A stretch of DNA of 50,790 nt from Bacteroidota bacterium (GCA_003551495.1 PUMT01000191.1:1-50790), one strand, 5' to 3'; counted from the stretch's first letter, positions 19,594-29,670 are shown. The notes: generated from the sequence alone by a model not told the origin. Made by a program: numbers and translations.

Positions 19594-20448
19594 ATGAGAC
19601 ACAGAAAAAAACTGAATCACCTGGGCAGAACGAATTCACACAGAAAGGCAATGCTGGCCAACATGGCATCATCGCTGATATTGCATAAAAGAATTTCAAC
19701 AACAACAGCCAAAGCAAAGGCTCTGCGCATATATCTGGAGCCGCTTATGACAAAGGCAAAAAGCGATTCAACCCATTCAAGAAGACTTGTTTTCAGCTAT
19801 CTAAAAAACAAACATGCTGTATCAGAGCTTTTCAGGGAAGTTGCAACAAAGATTGCAGACCGCCCCGGTGGTTATACAAGGATATTGAAAACCGGGAACC
19901 GTCTGGGGGATAATGCAGACATGTGTATTATTGAACTGGTCGACTATAATGAAAATATGCTGACCCCTTCAACTGATACCAAAACCAGGGCCAAAAGAAC
20001 CAGGAGAAGGGGAGGGAAAAAGAAAGAAGCAGAGGCAGTTCCAAAGGCTGTAGCAGAAGGGGCTGATGAAAAGCTAGCAGCGCAGGCAGACATTGCTGAA
20101 GATGATAAGAAAGAAGCTGGAAAAGAGGAGGAAATAAAGGAAGAAACTCCTGATCCTGAAAGTGCTGAGAAGAAGGATCAGAAAGCTGAGCCCGCACCCG
20201 AAAGTGTTGAGAAGAAGGATCAGGAAACTGAACCGTCACCTGAAAGTGTTGAGAAGAAGGATCAGGAAACTGAACCGGCACCTGAAAAAACTGAAGCAGA
20301 GGAGAAGAAAGCTCCCCCAAAAGAAACAAAAAAGAAACAGGCAGCAAAAGATAAGCCGGAAACTGAAAAAGAGGCCGGGAAGCCAGCCGAAGATCAGAAA
20401 AAACCGGATGAAAAAGGCGATAAAAATATTGAAGGTAAAAAGGAGTGA
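19594..20448 (+). CDS. rplQ: 50S ribosomal protein L17 with a long charged C-terminal tail
   Basis: L17 is a 50S protein near the tunnel exit. Residues 1 to about 122 are a normal L17 ([20 protein letters not shown], then [20 protein letters not shown]). After a basic stretch ([20 protein letters not shown]) the protein continues to 284 residues, more than twice the usual 115-130, with a tail made mainly of E, K, A, P and D. The tail includes three copies of a 14-residue repeat (188-229). Shorter extensions are common in Bacteroidetes L17; this one is unusually long. Base use shows the tail is in frame with no frameshift. The tail is probably disordered. Confidence 0.95.
   Translation: MRHRKKLNHLGRTNSHRKAMLANMASSLILHKRISTTTAKAKALRIYLEPLMTKAKSDSTHSRRLVFSYLKNKHAVSELFREVATKIADRPGGYTRILKTGNRLGDNADMCIIELVDYNENMLTPSTDTKTRAKRTRRRGGKKKEAEAVPKAVAEGADEKLAAQADIAEDDKKEAGKEEEIKEETPDPESAEKKDQKAEPAPESVEKKDQETEPSPESVEKKDQETEPAPEKTEAEEKKAPPKETKKKQAAKDKPETEKEAGKPAEDQKKPDEKGDKNIEGKKE
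20155..20280 (+). repeat. 42-bp tandem repeat, three copies, inside rplQ
   Basis: Three units lie head to tail at 20155-20196, 20197-20238 and 20239-20280. They encode [28 protein letters not shown] and [14 protein letters not shown]. Units 2 and 3 are nearly identical in DNA, which points to recent slippage or unequal exchange. Each unit is a multiple of three, so copy-number changes keep the frame. Confidence 0.9.
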
Positions 20449-21792
<1,344 letters not shown>

Positions 21793-21833
21793 AACCGGGA
21801 AAATGAGCCTTATTATAATGGAGGATGCGATTG

Positions 21834-21866
21834 CCGGGTAACAGGAATCCCTGTTATATTACCCGG
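21834..21866 (+). other. Bulged hairpin after eno
   Basis: CCGGGT (21834-21839) and AACAGG (21840-21845) pair with CCTGTT (21850-21855) and ACCCGG (21861-21866), around the loop AATC and a five-base bulge (ATATT). No T-run follows, so it may be an RNA-stability or processing hairpin upstream of the real terminator. Confidence 0.5.
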
Positions 21867-21901
21867 TCAGACAGGGCTTATCGAATTGAGCATACTTTAA
21901 T

Positions 21902-21933
21902 CCGGCATTTCTTCCAATGCCGGTTTTTGTTTT
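21902..21933 (+). terminator. Intrinsic terminator of the ribosomal block
   Basis: A perfect 8-bp stem, CCGGCATT (21902-21909) with AATGCCGG (21916-21923), loop TCTTCC, is followed directly by TTTTTGTTTT (21924-21933). This is the only clear intrinsic terminator found between rpsL and this point. Confidence 0.92.
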
Positions 21934-21967
21934 CACACCCCTGTCACAAGGTGATTTCACCAATCAC

Positions 21968-21999
21968 TTGAATCCTGAACCGAAAAAATATTAAATTAG
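21968..21999 (+). promoter_or_regulatory. Weak candidate promoter of the SpoIIE-type phosphatase gene
   Basis: TTG (21968-21970) is followed after 21 bases by TAAATTAG (21992-21999), one mismatch from TAnnTTTG. It would leave a very short leader before the ATG at 22018. It lies after the terminator, where a new promoter is needed. Confidence 0.3.
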
Positions 22000-22017
22000 C
22001 GGATATATAAACGGTAA

Positions 22018-23046
22018 ATGAGTATTTGCTTTCCCAATATATTGCACACAGCACACCGGTCAGGTTACCTGTTCCTGTTCTGGCAGACCCAACCAGCATA
22101 TTTTGTATATGTGGCCATTGTATTGCTGCTTATACTTTTGCTTTTTCATTACAGAACGAGGAATCTGCGCATAGCAAACCAGATACTGAGGGAGAAGGAG
22201 ATTGCTTCAAAAGAGATCGCCCGGCAGAAGGAGGAACTCACACTAAAGAACCGCAGTATCACAGACAGCATCAATTATGCCAAACGGATACAGATGGCCA
22301 TGATGCCAAGTGATAAAATATTCTCGCGGCTCTTTTCCGATTCTTTTATTTATTATAAGCCCAAAGACATTGTAAGCGGAGATTTTTACTGGATCAATGA
22401 AAAAAATGATAAAATATTTTTTGCAGTAGCTGACTGTACCGGACACGGTGTGCCCGGAGCTTTTATGTCAATTATCGGTTTTGAACTTCTGAGAAATATA
22501 ATATTCACACAACAACTGGAAGAGCCTGCTTCAATTCTGGATCAGCTCAATTCTGACTTTACAGCCATATTCCACGACGGCAGCAGGTCGCCCAATGAAA
22601 TGACCTTCAGGGACGGGATGGATATAGGTTTTTGTGTAATAGACAAAAAAACATCACTTCTGGAATTCGCAGGAGCATTTTCACCGATTTACATTATAAG
22701 GAATAATTCTATTATCGAAATTAAGGGTAACCGTTCTTCAATAGGTCTGATTGATGAAAAGGAGAAGGAATCGTTCAGTAACCACCAGATAAAACTGGAA
22801 AAAAATGATGTTGTATATCTTTTTTCCGATGGTTATGCTGACCAGTTTGGGGGAGAAAAAGGCAAGAAGTTCAAATATCGTAGATTCAGATATCTTTTGC
22901 TGAATATTCACACAATGCCGATGGAAAAACAAAAGGTTCTTATCGACCAAAGTATGCAGCAGTGGATGAAAGGTTGTGAACAGGTTGACGATATACTGAT
23001 AATTGGACTAAACCCCTATTTAGATGGTGATTATCAGGATCGCTGA
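22018..23046 (+). CDS. Membrane-anchored SpoIIE-type (PPM) serine phosphatase
   Basis: The 342-residue product has one transmembrane segment (about 28-44), a charged coiled-coil linker (about 48-85) and a SpoIIE/PPM phosphatase domain (about 105-335). Metal-binding aspartates are visible in GDFYW (Asp122), ADCTGHGVPGAFM (Asp139), FSDGYAD (Asp271) and QVDD (Asp324-325). Such enzymes usually dephosphorylate anti-sigma-factor antagonists, but no such partner is nearby. In many Bacteroidetes homologues the motif FWQTxPAYF follows a large periplasmic sensor of propeller plus Y_Y_Y type. Here only about 20 residues precede it, so the sensor seems lost. Its 3' end overlaps the convergent kinase gene by 13 bases. 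Confidence 0.88.
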   Translation: MSICFPNILHTAHRSGYLFLFWQTQPAYFVYVAIVLLLILLLFHYRTRNLRIANQILREKEIASKEIARQKEELTLKNRSITDSINYAKRIQMAMMPSDKIFSRLFSDSFIYYKPKDIVSGDFYWINEKNDKIFFAVADCTGHGVPGAFMSIIGFELLRNIIFTQQLEEPASILDQLNSDFTAIFHDGSRSPNEMTFRDGMDIGFCVIDKKTSLLEFAGAFSPIYIIRNNSIIEIKGNRSSIGLIDEKEKESFSNHQIKLEKNDVVYLFSDGYADQFGGEKGKKFKYRRFRYLLLNIHTMPMEKQKVLIDQSMQQWMKGCEQVDDILIIGLNPYLDGDYQDR

Positions 23047-24782
23047 AGGAGTTTTTTCATTTTCAGCAGAAGGTCTTCCGCATTAAAAGGCTTACTTATA
23101 TAATCATCCATGCCCGCTGAAAGGCAGGTTTCCCTGTCGCCGTGCAAAGCATTTGCCGTTATTGCAATAATAGGCGTACGGGAGTGAATGGATGATTCTA
23201 CTTCCCTGATTTTTCGTGTAGCAACAATTCCGTCCATTATCGGCATTTGAATATCCATCAAAATAATATCGTACTTTGATTTTCCAAATTTGTCAACTGC
23301 TTCTTTACCATTATCTGCCACATCAATCTTTTTAACTTCTTTGTTAAGACTGAGCAGAAGTATTTTCTGGTTTATGGAGTTGTCTTCTACCAGCAAAACA
23401 GATGCGTCCTTTAATTCAACTCTCCTTGGAGGAATAATACTTTTTACTGCAGGAGCAGGAGCAGGATGTTCTACCTTTTTGTCTTTAAAAGACTTGTGGA
23501 ATGGAAGTGAAAAGTCGAAAACAAGGTTATTCCCGGGAGAAAATGATATCTCAAGATTACCACCGTTTTGTGAAACAAGCTTGTGTGCAATTGCCATTTC
23601 ACTGGTGTTTATATATCCTGAAAAATCACCGGCAGGAAACACCAGTTGTGAGTCTGATAGCCCGGTCAGCCCAACCGGCAGTGAAACAGGCCGGTCTGTT
23701 GAAACTATAAACCTGACATCTGCATAATCATCAGTATCATAAGTGGTATCGATCTCAATTCCTATTGAAAGGCTATCCGGCACTTTATACTTTATTATTG
23801 TTTCTATCAGGTTTATTATAATTTGCTTGACAAGAACAGGGTCGCCAACAAGGCGGTTATTTTTCAGATTTTTGCTTATTGCAAAGTTGAATTCTATATC
23901 AGATCTTTCTTTATGTGAAAACAGCTTTATAGTACTGCTGACAGTATTATACATGTTGAAACTTATCTTCTCGGCATGCTTGTCTTTTAAATTATCAGAA
24001 GTAAGCTCGGTGATATTTTCAACTGCATTAAGCAGATTGTATGCGGAAGCCATTATGGTTTCCATCAAATCTTTTTGCGCTTCGGTAAGGTTGGATTCAT
24101 TTACCATATTGCCTATAAGCATTATATCATTCAGGGGGGTGCGGATTTGATGAGAAAGTCTTGATATAAAGGCTTCACGCGACTTGACTTCATTTTTTGC
24201 TTCAAGAAGCCGTATTTCAATCAGTCGCAAGCTGTTGCTCCGGAAATATTCAATTGCAAAGGATATTATCAGCAAACCGGCATAGGATCCCGCAAAACGG
24301 GCTATATGAATAAATCCATATTCCCCGGGTATATCCCTGCTTAAGTAGGTTGGATAGATCAACAGTGTTATTGCCAAAACAGATAAGGAAATAATAATCC
24401 CTTTTTTTTGACCGAAAACTGGTATTGATATAACAGGAATTACCAGAAGCCAGAAAAGATATGATTCTGCATTTGGTTCAAAAAAAAGCAGGAAAAACAG
24501 CAGCATCAGTAATAAAATGGTATTCAATACTGCAATAAATGAATATCTGAGGGTTTTACGAACATAATAAAAGCCTCCTGAAATAATCAGTGCAACTGAA
24601 GCTGCCATTATTCCCCGGATCTGGTCTCCTGTTATGAATGCTATGGCTGAGAATACCGCAAGCATTAGCACACCTGCAAGACATATAAGATTGATAAAGA
24701 TGATCCTGTTAAGTATGGATTCTTCGCACTTACCTTCCAGATCAAGAGACAAAATACCGGTAATCTTATCTGAGAATCTCAT
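23034..24782 (-). CDS. Hybrid histidine kinase with degraded ATP-binding domain and intact receiver
   Basis: The 582-residue protein has about six transmembrane segments (25-180), a dimerisation/phosphoacceptor helix with SRLSHQIRTPLND (His211), a region in the place of the ATPase domain (about 275-428) and a C-terminal receiver (458-580). The receiver is complete: Glu466-Asp467, Asp510 in LMDIQMPIMDG, Thr542 and Lys564. The ATPase region is not. The N box reads INLIETIIKYK with Thr328 where the key Asn should be, and the DxGxG and GTGLGL glycine boxes are missing. It may be a phosphate relay or scaffold rather than an active kinase. It shares 13 bases with the convergent phosphatase gene. 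Confidence 0.88.
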   Translation of the reverse strand: MRFSDKITGILSLDLEGKCEESILNRIIFINLICLAGVLMLAVFSAIAFITGDQIRGIMAASVALIISGGFYYVRKTLRYSFIAVLNTILLLMLLFFLLFFEPNAESYLFWLLVIPVISIPVFGQKKGIIISLSVLAITLLIYPTYLSRDIPGEYGFIHIARFAGSYAGLLIISFAIEYFRSNSLRLIEIRLLEAKNEVKSREAFISRLSHQIRTPLNDIMLIGNMVNESNLTEAQKDLMETIMASAYNLLNAVENITELTSDNLKDKHAEKISFNMYNTVSSTIKLFSHKERSDIEFNFAISKNLKNNRLVGDPVLVKQIIINLIETIIKYKVPDSLSIGIEIDTTYDTDDYADVRFIVSTDRPVSLPVGLTGLSDSQLVFPAGDFSGYINTSEMAIAHKLVSQNGGNLEISFSPGNNLVFDFSLPFHKSFKDKKVEHPAPAPAVKSIIPPRRVELKDASVLLVEDNSINQKILLLSLNKEVKKIDVADNGKEAVDKFGKSKYDIILMDIQMPIMDGIVATRKIREVESSIHSRTPIIAITANALHGDRETCLSAGMDDYISKPFNAEDLLLKMKKLLQRS

Positions 24783-24888
24783 TTTTTACGCTGTATAGTA
24801 TCAGTATTATTCTACCCAAAAATATCAAATTAAAATTTAATAAATGCCTCTTCTCTCCTTTTTGTAATGACCCCACAGATAAATTGGC

Positions 24889-24920
24889 TTTGATGTTGTG
24901 AGGAATTATACATAAATTGG
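24889..24920 (+). promoter_or_regulatory. Candidate promoter of hisS
   Basis: TTTG (24889-24892) is followed after 20 bases by TAAATTGG (24913-24920), one mismatch from TAnnTTTG. A direct repeat of ATAAATTGGC is present at 24879-24888 and 24912-24921. The predicted start leaves a leader of about 20 bases. Confidence 0.45.
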
Positions 24921-24943
24921 CGCTGGGAAAAATTTTAACTGCT

Positions 24944-26317
24944 ATGTCACAAAAACCTACCATACCAAAAGGTACACGCGATTTCTTACCCCTGGAAATG
25001 GCCAGGAGAAATTATATATTCAGCACCATATCAAAGATCTTTTCTTTATACGGGTTTCTGCCCATGGAAACCCCGGCGATGGAAAACCTTTCAACATTGC
25101 TTGGCAAATACGGGGATGAGGGGGACAGACTGATATTCAAAATTCTTAATTCGGGAGATTTTATTTCAAAGGTGCCGCAGGAAAAGGATTATTTCAGCGA
25201 TTCCAAAAAGCTTTCCGGAAAAATATGCGAAAAGGGCCTCCGGTATGACCTGACAGTTCCTTTTGCCAGGTTCGTGGTCCAGCACAAACATGAAATTAAC
25301 TTTCCGTTCAAACGGTACCAGATCCAGCCTGTATGGAGGGCAGACAAACCCCAGAAAGGCCGTTACAGGGAATTTTTCCAGTGTGATGTTGATATAATCG
25401 GCAGTGATTCATTACTTAATGAAGTAGAGCTGTCACAGATCATAGATGACGTATTCACCCGCCTTAAAGTAAAAAGTATTGTAAAGATCAACAACCGCAA
25501 ACTGCTGGCAGGAATGGTCGAATTTGCAGGCGCAACCGACAGGTTCACAGCTGTTATGTCTGCTATTGATAAGCTGGAAAAGACCGGAAAGTTGAAAGTC
25601 AGGGAGGAGCTCAGTAACAGGGGGCTGTCTGAAGAGTCCTTAAAAAAACTCTTTTCCGTGCTTGAAGTCTCAGGCAGCTGCAGAAATAAACTTGATTCAC
25701 TAAAGAAAATACTTTCTGATTCTAAAACTGCAACTGAAGGGATACTTGAACTGGAGTATTTATTCAGGCATATTGAAAAGCTTGCACCTGAGAATGAATT
25801 TGTTTTTGATCCTGCACTTGCCCGCGGACTTGATTATTATACAGGAACCATATTTGAGGTAAAGGCAAGGGATGCCGAAATCGGGAGTATCTGCGGGGGG
25901 GGACGATATGACAACCTGACCGGGGTATTCGGATTGCCTGATGTTTCCGGCGTGGGCATTTCTTTCGGAGCTGACCGCATATATGATGTAATGCTTCAGC
26001 TTGATGTTTTCCCTGAAGAATTGCTTTCCGGCGCGAGGATTATGTTTGCAAACTTCGGGGACGATGAGGCTTTTTACTGCCTTCAATTAATTAACAGTTT
26101 GAGAAAATCGGGCATAGCAGCAGAGCTTTATCCCGAACAGGCAAAGATGAAAAAGCAGATGGGATATGCAGACAAAAGGAATATACCATTTGTGGCTCTT
26201 ATTGGCGAAACGGAACTAAAAGAGAAAACTGTAACTTTGAAGAATATGAAAACGGGCAGCCAGGAGAAGATAAATCCTGTACAGCTTGCGGGAATACTAT
26301 CCGGTCAAACTGTTTGA
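24944..26317 (+). CDS. hisS: Histidine--tRNA ligase
   Basis: HisRS charges tRNA-His with histidine using ATP. The ATG at 24944 gives MSQKPTIPKGTRDFLP, the family start, and 457 residues; an upstream in-frame TTG is less likely. Class II motif 2 is RYQIQPVWRADKPQKGRYRE, and the histidine-specific motifs are ALARGLDYYTGTIFE and SICGGGRYDNLTG. The C-terminal anticodon-binding domain begins near residue 355. It lies 27 bases before histidine ammonia-lyase in the same direction. Confidence 0.97.
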   Translation: MSQKPTIPKGTRDFLPLEMARRNYIFSTISKIFSLYGFLPMETPAMENLSTLLGKYGDEGDRLIFKILNSGDFISKVPQEKDYFSDSKKLSGKICEKGLRYDLTVPFARFVVQHKHEINFPFKRYQIQPVWRADKPQKGRYREFFQCDVDIIGSDSLLNEVELSQIIDDVFTRLKVKSIVKINNRKLLAGMVEFAGATDRFTAVMSAIDKLEKTGKLKVREELSNRGLSEESLKKLFSVLEVSGSCRNKLDSLKKILSDSKTATEGILELEYLFRHIEKLAPENEFVFDPALARGLDYYTGTIFEVKARDAEIGSICGGGRYDNLTGVFGLPDVSGVGISFGADRIYDVMLQLDVFPEELLSGARIMFANFGDDEAFYCLQLINSLRKSGIAAELYPEQAKMKKQMGYADKRNIPFVALIGETELKEKTVTLKNMKTGSQEKINPVQLAGILSGQTV

Positions 26318-26344
26318 TTTTTAAAAGCCAAACAAATAAATGAA

Positions 26345-27865
26345 ATGGCTAAAGTACACTTTATTTCTGCACAGGAGCTACTGATTGAACGTGCAGAGGA
26401 GTTGCTAAGAGACGATTTTAAGATTGCACTTTCTGATGATGCAAAACAAAGGATAATCAGATGCAGGGATTATCTTGAGGATTTCCTTGAAAAATCTGAC
26501 AGTCCAATTTACGGAATTAATACCGGTTTCGGATCATTGTGTGACAGGTCTGTTTCGAAAAGTGAGATTGAGATTCTTCAACAAAATCTTGTTATGTCTC
26601 ATGCATGCGGGATGGGGGATGAAGTGCCGCAGGAGATTGTTAGACTGATGCTTTTGCTCAAGATACAGTCTCTTTCATACGGTTACTCAGCAATAAGGTT
26701 ATCCACTGTTGAACGTCTTGTAGAGTTTTTTAATTCCGGTATTACGCCCGTTGTGTACATGTACGGGTCACTTGGTGCGTCGGGTGATCTGGCTCCACTT
26801 GCGCATATGAGCCTTCCTTTGACAGGTATGGGGGAGGTTTATTACAGGGGGGAAAGATATAATTCACGTGAGCTTCATAACAAAATGGGATGGGAGCCTG
26901 TCAAACTGAAAGCGAAGGAGGGACTGGCACTCCTTAACGGAACCCAGTTTATGCTTGCATATGGCATCCATTGCTACCTGCGTTCCCTAAGATGCCTTCG
27001 TATTGCCGATGTTACAGGAGCACTTTCCCTGGATGCATTTGACGGGAGAGTAGAACCCTTTGATGATCTGGCAGGGAAAATAAGGCCACATAACGGTCAG
27101 ATCATTACAGCCCGAATTATAAGAGCGCTGCTGGAAGAAACTGAAATATCGGGCAGGAACAAGAAACATGTTCAGGATCCTTATTCTTTCAGGTGTATAC
27201 CTCAGGTTCATGGTGCAGCCAGGGATGCGGTTGAATATATTGGAAATATATTCAAAAAGGAGCTTAATTCAGTAACCGACAATCCACTTGTATTCCCTGA
27301 AGAAGGAAAGATCCTGTCTGCCGGAAATTTTCACGGCCAACCCCTTGCACTTGCACTTGATTTTCTTTGCATTGCTCTTGCGGAGACAGGAAGTATATCT
27401 GAAAGGCGCACTTATCAATTGCTTTCAGGCAAACGCGGTTTGCCATCGTTTCTTGTTGCCAACCCCGGGCTCAACTCGGGTTTCATGATACCCCAGTATA
27501 CTGCAGCATCAATGGTTAGCCGCAACAAACAGTTGTGTACACCGGCATCAGTTGACACAATAGACTCTTCGCAGGGACAGGAGGATCATGTCAGCATGGG
27601 AGCCAATGCTGCCCTGAAAGCGGCTGAGGTTATATCGAATGTTGAACGAATATTGTCAATCGAGCTTTTTACAGCTGCACAGGCACTCGAATTCAGGCGC
27701 CCTCTCAAAACATCGCCAATGCTGGAAAAACTCATTAAAGATTACCGGAGGAAAGTGGAATTTATTTCAAACGACCGTCCCATGTATACAGAAATGAAGG
27801 CTTCACTGGATTTTCTATTAAACCTTAAAGATATTCCTCCGGGACAGGAAGAGGGAGAGAGCTGA
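26345..27865 (+). CDS. hutH: Histidine ammonia-lyase
   Basis: HAL removes ammonia from histidine to give urocanate, the first step of histidine degradation. The 506-residue product has the Ala145-Ser146-Gly147 triad in GSLGASGDLAPLAHM, which cyclises into the MIO cofactor. Other active-site residues are present: Tyr56 (IYGINTGFG), His86 (NLVMSHACG), Asn198 (ALLNGTQ), Tyr280 and Arg283 (VQDPYSFRC), and Glu413 (GQEDHVSMG), a combination typical of HAL rather than phenylalanine or tyrosine lyases. hutU, hutI and formiminotransferase genes are not in the window. Pairing with hisS is unusual. Confidence 0.93.
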   Translation: MAKVHFISAQELLIERAEELLRDDFKIALSDDAKQRIIRCRDYLEDFLEKSDSPIYGINTGFGSLCDRSVSKSEIEILQQNLVMSHACGMGDEVPQEIVRLMLLLKIQSLSYGYSAIRLSTVERLVEFFNSGITPVVYMYGSLGASGDLAPLAHMSLPLTGMGEVYYRGERYNSRELHNKMGWEPVKLKAKEGLALLNGTQFMLAYGIHCYLRSLRCLRIADVTGALSLDAFDGRVEPFDDLAGKIRPHNGQIITARIIRALLEETEISGRNKKHVQDPYSFRCIPQVHGAARDAVEYIGNIFKKELNSVTDNPLVFPEEGKILSAGNFHGQPLALALDFLCIALAETGSISERRTYQLLSGKRGLPSFLVANPGLNSGFMIPQYTAASMVSRNKQLCTPASVDTIDSSQGQEDHVSMGANAALKAAEVISNVERILSIELFTAAQALEFRRPLKTSPMLEKLIKDYRRKVEFISNDRPMYTEMKASLDFLLNLKDIPPGQEEGES

Positions 27866-27894
27866 AAAACCCTGATATATATGGGAAATACTCA

Positions 27895-28386
27895 TTAATG
27901 GTCACGAGGCGGGCCTCTTCTAAGTCGTCTTAATAGTTGCCCCCTGAACTCTTCTTCTGCAAGATAAAGCAGCATAACCCTTTCAGCAGAAATTACCTCT
28001 TTGAATTTTTCATGATACTCCTTGTGCAGCTCTGAGTCTTTTGCTCTCAGCTCTACAAATCTGTCAACCAATTCCGATATTTCAGATGCACTCATTTTAT
28101 CCCTGTTATGTCTGAATTGGGATGTCAGATCCCTGCGCTCTTCAAGCAGACTGTTCCTCTTTTTTTCAAACTCATTGTATACAGGCCAGAACAATTGAGA
28201 TTCCCTTGAAGTGAGATCCAGCTCGGAGGTTATAAATGCCATTTTTTCTGCCTGGATCTTTTCCATCTGGTGGCGCTGGGAATAAGCTTTTGTTGAAAAT
28301 AGAAATGCTGCCGTTACCAGCAAAAGTGTGTGCGATAATTTGATTCTTGAAATATTTATCAGGCCAAAGGGCGATGTGGGTTTCAT
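27895..28386 (-). CDS. Periplasmic Spy/LTxxQ-like helical protein of the sigma-factor operon
   Basis: The 163-residue product starts with a signal peptide (hydrophobic segment about 17-35, ending TKAYSQ). The mature part is a charged helical protein with ELDLTSRESQLFWPVYNEFE, which resembles the LTxxQ region of Spy/CpxP periplasmic chaperones. In Bacteroidetes such proteins are often encoded third in ECF sigma operons and are called sensors of ECF sigma factors. It lies 45 bases downstream of the putative anti-sigma gene. Its true role is not shown by the sequence. Confidence 0.75.
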   Translation of the reverse strand: MKPTSPFGLINISRIKLSHTLLLVTAAFLFSTKAYSQRHQMEKIQAEKMAFITSELDLTSRESQLFWPVYNEFEKKRNSLLEERRDLTSQFRHNRDKMSASEISELVDRFVELRAKDSELHKEYHEKFKEVISAERVMLLYLAEEEFRGQLLRRLRRGPPRDH

Positions 28387-28431
28387 AATTCCAATTTTTT
28401 TTAATAAAAAACCAAAAACGGGGTCAGGTAT

Positions 28432-28893
28432 TTAAAATTCTTCCAGAATAGCGTATAAGTCCAGATCACTTTCCTGTTTCAGATACTCAATATAGGCATC
28501 CATCTCTTCATCGTAATAATAAAAATCCTCATAAAATTCTTCCTCATCCATTAAGCTTAAGATGGAAGAGTGTTCAAAACTGTAATAATTAAATTTAATG
28601 AATTCTGAGATCTGATCACCTGAGACATCCGGATGACGTGTTTCCGTGACAAATCTGAAACCATGATAGCCAAGAAATGCAAAACCGGCTATTGCTGCCA
28701 CAAGGGCAATCTGGGGCTTTATTACCTGCCAGACCCTTTCTGCCGGCGAAAGTTTTGGTATCTGATCTCCCCCCTCTGTAACAAGGCTGCGTATCCTTCC
28801 CGGCATCTCCTCAAAATAGCCGGGAGGCACCGTGTAAGGATTGTCCTTCCTGATTTCAGGCAGGCGGGGTGTTATTTTATTGTTTTTTTTCAT
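28432..28893 (-). CDS. Putative single-pass anti-sigma factor
   Basis: The product is about 153 residues from ATG 28893 (MKKNNKITPRLPEIRKD); an alternative ATG at 28917 would add 8 residues. It has an N-terminal cytoplasmic segment with NPYTVPPGYFEEMPGRI, a motif common in small membrane proteins encoded after Bacteroidetes ECF sigma genes. One transmembrane helix follows (IALVAAIAGFAFLGYHGF). The C-terminal part is very acidic and Tyr-rich (DEEEFYEDFYYYDEEMDAYI) and would be periplasmic. Membership of the anti-sigma class is inferred from motif, topology and position. Confidence 0.7.
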   Translation of the reverse strand: MKKNNKITPRLPEIRKDNPYTVPPGYFEEMPGRIRSLVTEGGDQIPKLSPAERVWQVIKPQIALVAAIAGFAFLGYHGFRFVTETRHPDVSGDQISEFIKFNYYSFEHSSILSLMDEEEFYEDFYYYDEEMDAYIEYLKQESDLDLYAILEEF

Positions 28894-29080
28894 AAAAGTT
28901 GCCTGGTCAAATTTCAAAATGTTAATTCAGAAAAACAAATCTTCATAAAAAGTGTCAGGGCTTTAGTGGCTTCCAACTTCCCGGTATTTTCGAAAGTCCA
29001 TATATTTTACCCTGAACCTGATTAATAAAGTTTTTAGTGTTTGCTTTTCATAATGTTAGACATATAAATAAATTACTGGT

Positions 29081-29629
29081 TTAATTTTCATTTAAATATT
29101 TTTCAATCTTTTTTACAGCGTGATGATATGAAGCCTTTAACGAACCAACTGATGTATCAAGAATTTTGGCCATATCTTCATACTTCATTTCATCAAAATA
29201 TTTCATATTGAAAACAATCTTCTGTTTATCTGGAAGAGTAACTATAGCTTTCTGAAGCTTCATCTGCAGTTCGTCACCATTGAAATAGGGGTCACTTTCC
29301 AGTTCCCTTTCCAGGTTGTTCTCTGTGTCTGATAAAGACCATAAAGACCTCCGTTTCTTTTTTTTCAGGAAATTCAACGCTTCGTTTGTAGCTATCTTAT
29401 AAAGCCATGTGAAAAGGTTTGAGTCTTCCCTGAAATTCTCCAACCCTTTCCATATTTTGATAAAAGTGTTTTGCAGTATGTCATCAGTATCTTCATGGCT
29501 GATGATTATCTTTTTAACATGCCAGTACATCCTTTCCTGGTACTTCCGCACTATCATCTCAAAAGCATAGTTGCGGGTATTGCTGTTCCGGAAAAGGGTA
29601 AGCAGCTCCTTGTCGCTGTGATCCTGCAT
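29081..29629 (-). CDS. ECF-type RNA polymerase sigma factor
   Basis: The 182-residue product has a region 2 (AFEMIVRKYQERMY, then HEDTDDILQNTFIKIWKGL and WLYKIATNEALNFLKKKKR) and a region 4 (LPDKQKIVFNMKYFDEMKY, then AKILDTSVGSLKASYHHAVK, the helix-turn-helix). There is no region 1 or 3, so it is a group IV sigma factor. It is the first gene of a three-gene minus-strand operon with a membrane anti-sigma candidate (163 bases downstream) and a periplasmic helical protein. A candidate ECF-type promoter lies just upstream. Confidence 0.93.
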   Translation of the reverse strand: MQDHSDKELLTLFRNSNTRNYAFEMIVRKYQERMYWHVKKIIISHEDTDDILQNTFIKIWKGLENFREDSNLFTWLYKIATNEALNFLKKKKRRSLWSLSDTENNLERELESDPYFNGDELQMKLQKAIVTLPDKQKIVFNMKYFDEMKYEDMAKILDTSVGSLKASYHHAVKKIEKYLNEN

Positions 29630-29670
29630 GTTTACTGTGTTGATTTACCAGTTTATGTAAGCCTTTATTT

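Noticed and set aside
24817-24824. TATTTTTG on the minus strand upstream of the hybrid kinase
   Set aside because: No TTG at the right distance; a lone -7 match in AT-rich DNA is weak.
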